24,643 nt of DNA from Baffinella frigidus (lineage: Eukaryota > Cryptophyceae > Cryptomonadales > Baffinellaceae). Positions 23,847 through 24,643 of this stretch are shown here, piece after piece; position 1 is the first letter of the stretch, and each line of letters opens with the position of its first letter. The DNA is taken from NCBI GenBank assembly GCA_026770585.1, contig MU647277.1, forward strand, positions 56,250-80,892, in the 5' to 3' direction. The notes below the pieces were generated by a model. That model searched no databases. It was given only the letters and a program-made list of their open reading frames with translations, and had not been told where the DNA came from. A program made the translations under genes and the position numbers.

Positions 23847-23956
23847 CTGCCAACGGTCAACGTTCAAGCCGATGACCCTCAATTGGAGCCATTATTTAAG
23901 CCAAAATGGCCATGGTGGTCAAATTGCTTCGATTGCTTTACAATGTAACGTCAAGA

Positions 23957-24019
23957 CCCCCCCCCCCCCTCCGTGTAGACCGTCCAGTTCCCCGACCACC
24001 CCGCGTAGTAGTTACGCAC
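23957..24019 (-). pseudogene. Partial copy of exon 1
   Basis: It repeats the first 17 codons of exon 1 (VRNYYAGWSGNWTVYTE) almost exactly behind an ACCAG acceptor, then runs into a long G tract in the sense strand and diverges. It is probably a fossil duplication; use as an alternative first exon is possible but unsupported. Confidence 0.7.
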
Positions 24020-24166
24020 CTGGTGTGGGGTTTAGGGTGCAGGTGTTGTGGTGTAGGGTGTGGGGTGTCGGTTTTAGGGTGATGGGCGTAGGGTTGAGGT
24101 TTTATGGTGCATGGTCCAGGTTCGGGGTTTAGGGTCCAGGTTTAGGATTTAGTGTTGAGGGTCTAG

Positions 24167-24345
24167 GATCTAATCCCGCCAGGTATTTGATTTAAATGGT
24201 CGGGAGTTCCCCGAATCAACGAAATTTACTACACAATTGGACAAATCAGTCGTGTCCAGCCCTGGACGTGACCAATTGTGTGGTAAATTTCATGTATTCG
24301 GGGAACTCCCAACCATTTAAAACAAATACCTGGCGGGATGAGATC
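24167..24345. mobile_element. Large foldback element with arms of about 70 bases
   Basis: Ends GATCTAATCCCGCCAGG and CCTGGCGGGATGAGATC. The arms continue through GGGAGTTCCCCGAAT and AAATTTACTACACAATTGG to a loop of about 35 bases. It is the most complete hairpin in the window and lies outside the recognised exons. Confidence 0.75.
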
Positions 24346-24443
24346 GGTATAGAGTAGAGTTGCGCATAAGGTGTAGGGCTCAGCGTTCAGAGAGGTTCAG
24401 GTTTAGGGTTTAGGGGTTGGGGTGTAGCAAGTAGGGTGCGCAC

Positions 24444-24458
24444 CCCCCTGAGGACCAC
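24444..24458 (-). CDS. Possible 15-base microexon upstream of exon 1
   Basis: On the minus strand a 15-base segment encoding VVLRG sits between an AG (CCTAAG) and a GT (GTGCGC), both inside heptamer tracts, and would be phase 0 to 0, matching exon 1. It is too short to be sure and could be chance. Confidence 0.2.
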
Positions 24459-24469
24459 CTTAGGGTTTA

Positions 24470-24643
24470 GGGTTTAGGGTCTTGGGTGTAGGATTTAGGG
24501 TGCAGGGTTCAGGGTGTAGGGTGCAGGGTGCAGGGTGCAGGGTGCAGGGAGCAGGGTGCAGGGTGCAGGGTGCAGGGTGCAGGGTTCAGGGTGTAGGGTG
24601 CAGGGTGCAGGGTGCAGGGTGTAGGGTGTAGGGTGCAGGGTGC
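24470..24643 (+). repeat. Heptamer tract, TGCAGGG
   Basis: TGCAGGG and TGTAGGG units to the right edge of the window; no coding seen. Confidence 0.9.

Noticed and set aside
23108-23145. Possible small exon (GCGTGTCAGCC after CTCCAG) between exons 3 and 4
   Set aside because: Its phase cannot join exon 3 to exon 4, whereas direct joining of exons 3 and 4 is in frame and gives the expected LALPDGF strand.
1-24643. A true telomere or subtelomere end
   Set aside because: The repeats are interrupted by exons throughout, are highly variant, and lie at splice junctions of one continuous gene. A chromosome end would give long uniform TTTAGGG arrays.

Overview
The window looks like nuclear DNA of a single-celled eukaryotic alga. 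It contains one very large, intron-rich gene on the minus strand. The introns are built mostly of seven-base telomere-like units (TTTAGGG and variants such as TTCAGGG, TTTCGGG, GTTTGGG, TTGAGGG, TGCAGGG on the plus strand). There are no bacterial operons and no rRNA or tRNA. I cannot name the species. A green, cryptophyte, haptophyte or dinoflagellate alga would each fit the TTTAGGG-type unit and the protein style; this is a guess from memory, not a search.

Reading the minus strand from right to left, I stitched together 47 exons between 23846 and 388. They total 4809 bases, exactly 1603 codons, and no stop codon was met in the joined frame. The codon phase left by each exon matches the phase needed by the next at every junction; only the join across the run of N (12429-12923) is unproven, and a short exon is probably missing there. 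Exons are 33-254 bases and make up about 20% of the gene span. Neither end of the gene is in the window.

Protein layout: exons 1-9 (23846-20274) encode beta-rich extracellular-type sequence, including a module of about 155-160 residues present twice. Exons 10-47 (19330-388) encode about 14 tandem units of 80-110 residues with a TIG/IPT-like plan: an [L/F]S[F/Y]DAP start, an N-x-P-x-x-G turn, a G-x-x-FG core, then a [V/G]GGTACE-x-T-x-W-x-SD[S/T]-x-x-x-C signature and a VTV strand. This suggests a big secreted or cell-surface protein.

The introns are the surprise. Besides the heptamer tracts they hold many degenerate copies of the edges of adjacent exons, all in the same orientation. One copy (about 18173-18252) spans the exon 12/13 boundary with no intron in it, as expected if that intron was born by tandem duplication. 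They also hold at least a dozen short foldback (MITE-like) elements, several in two copies, and AAG or CT microsatellites. Three donors are GC and one appears to be GA.
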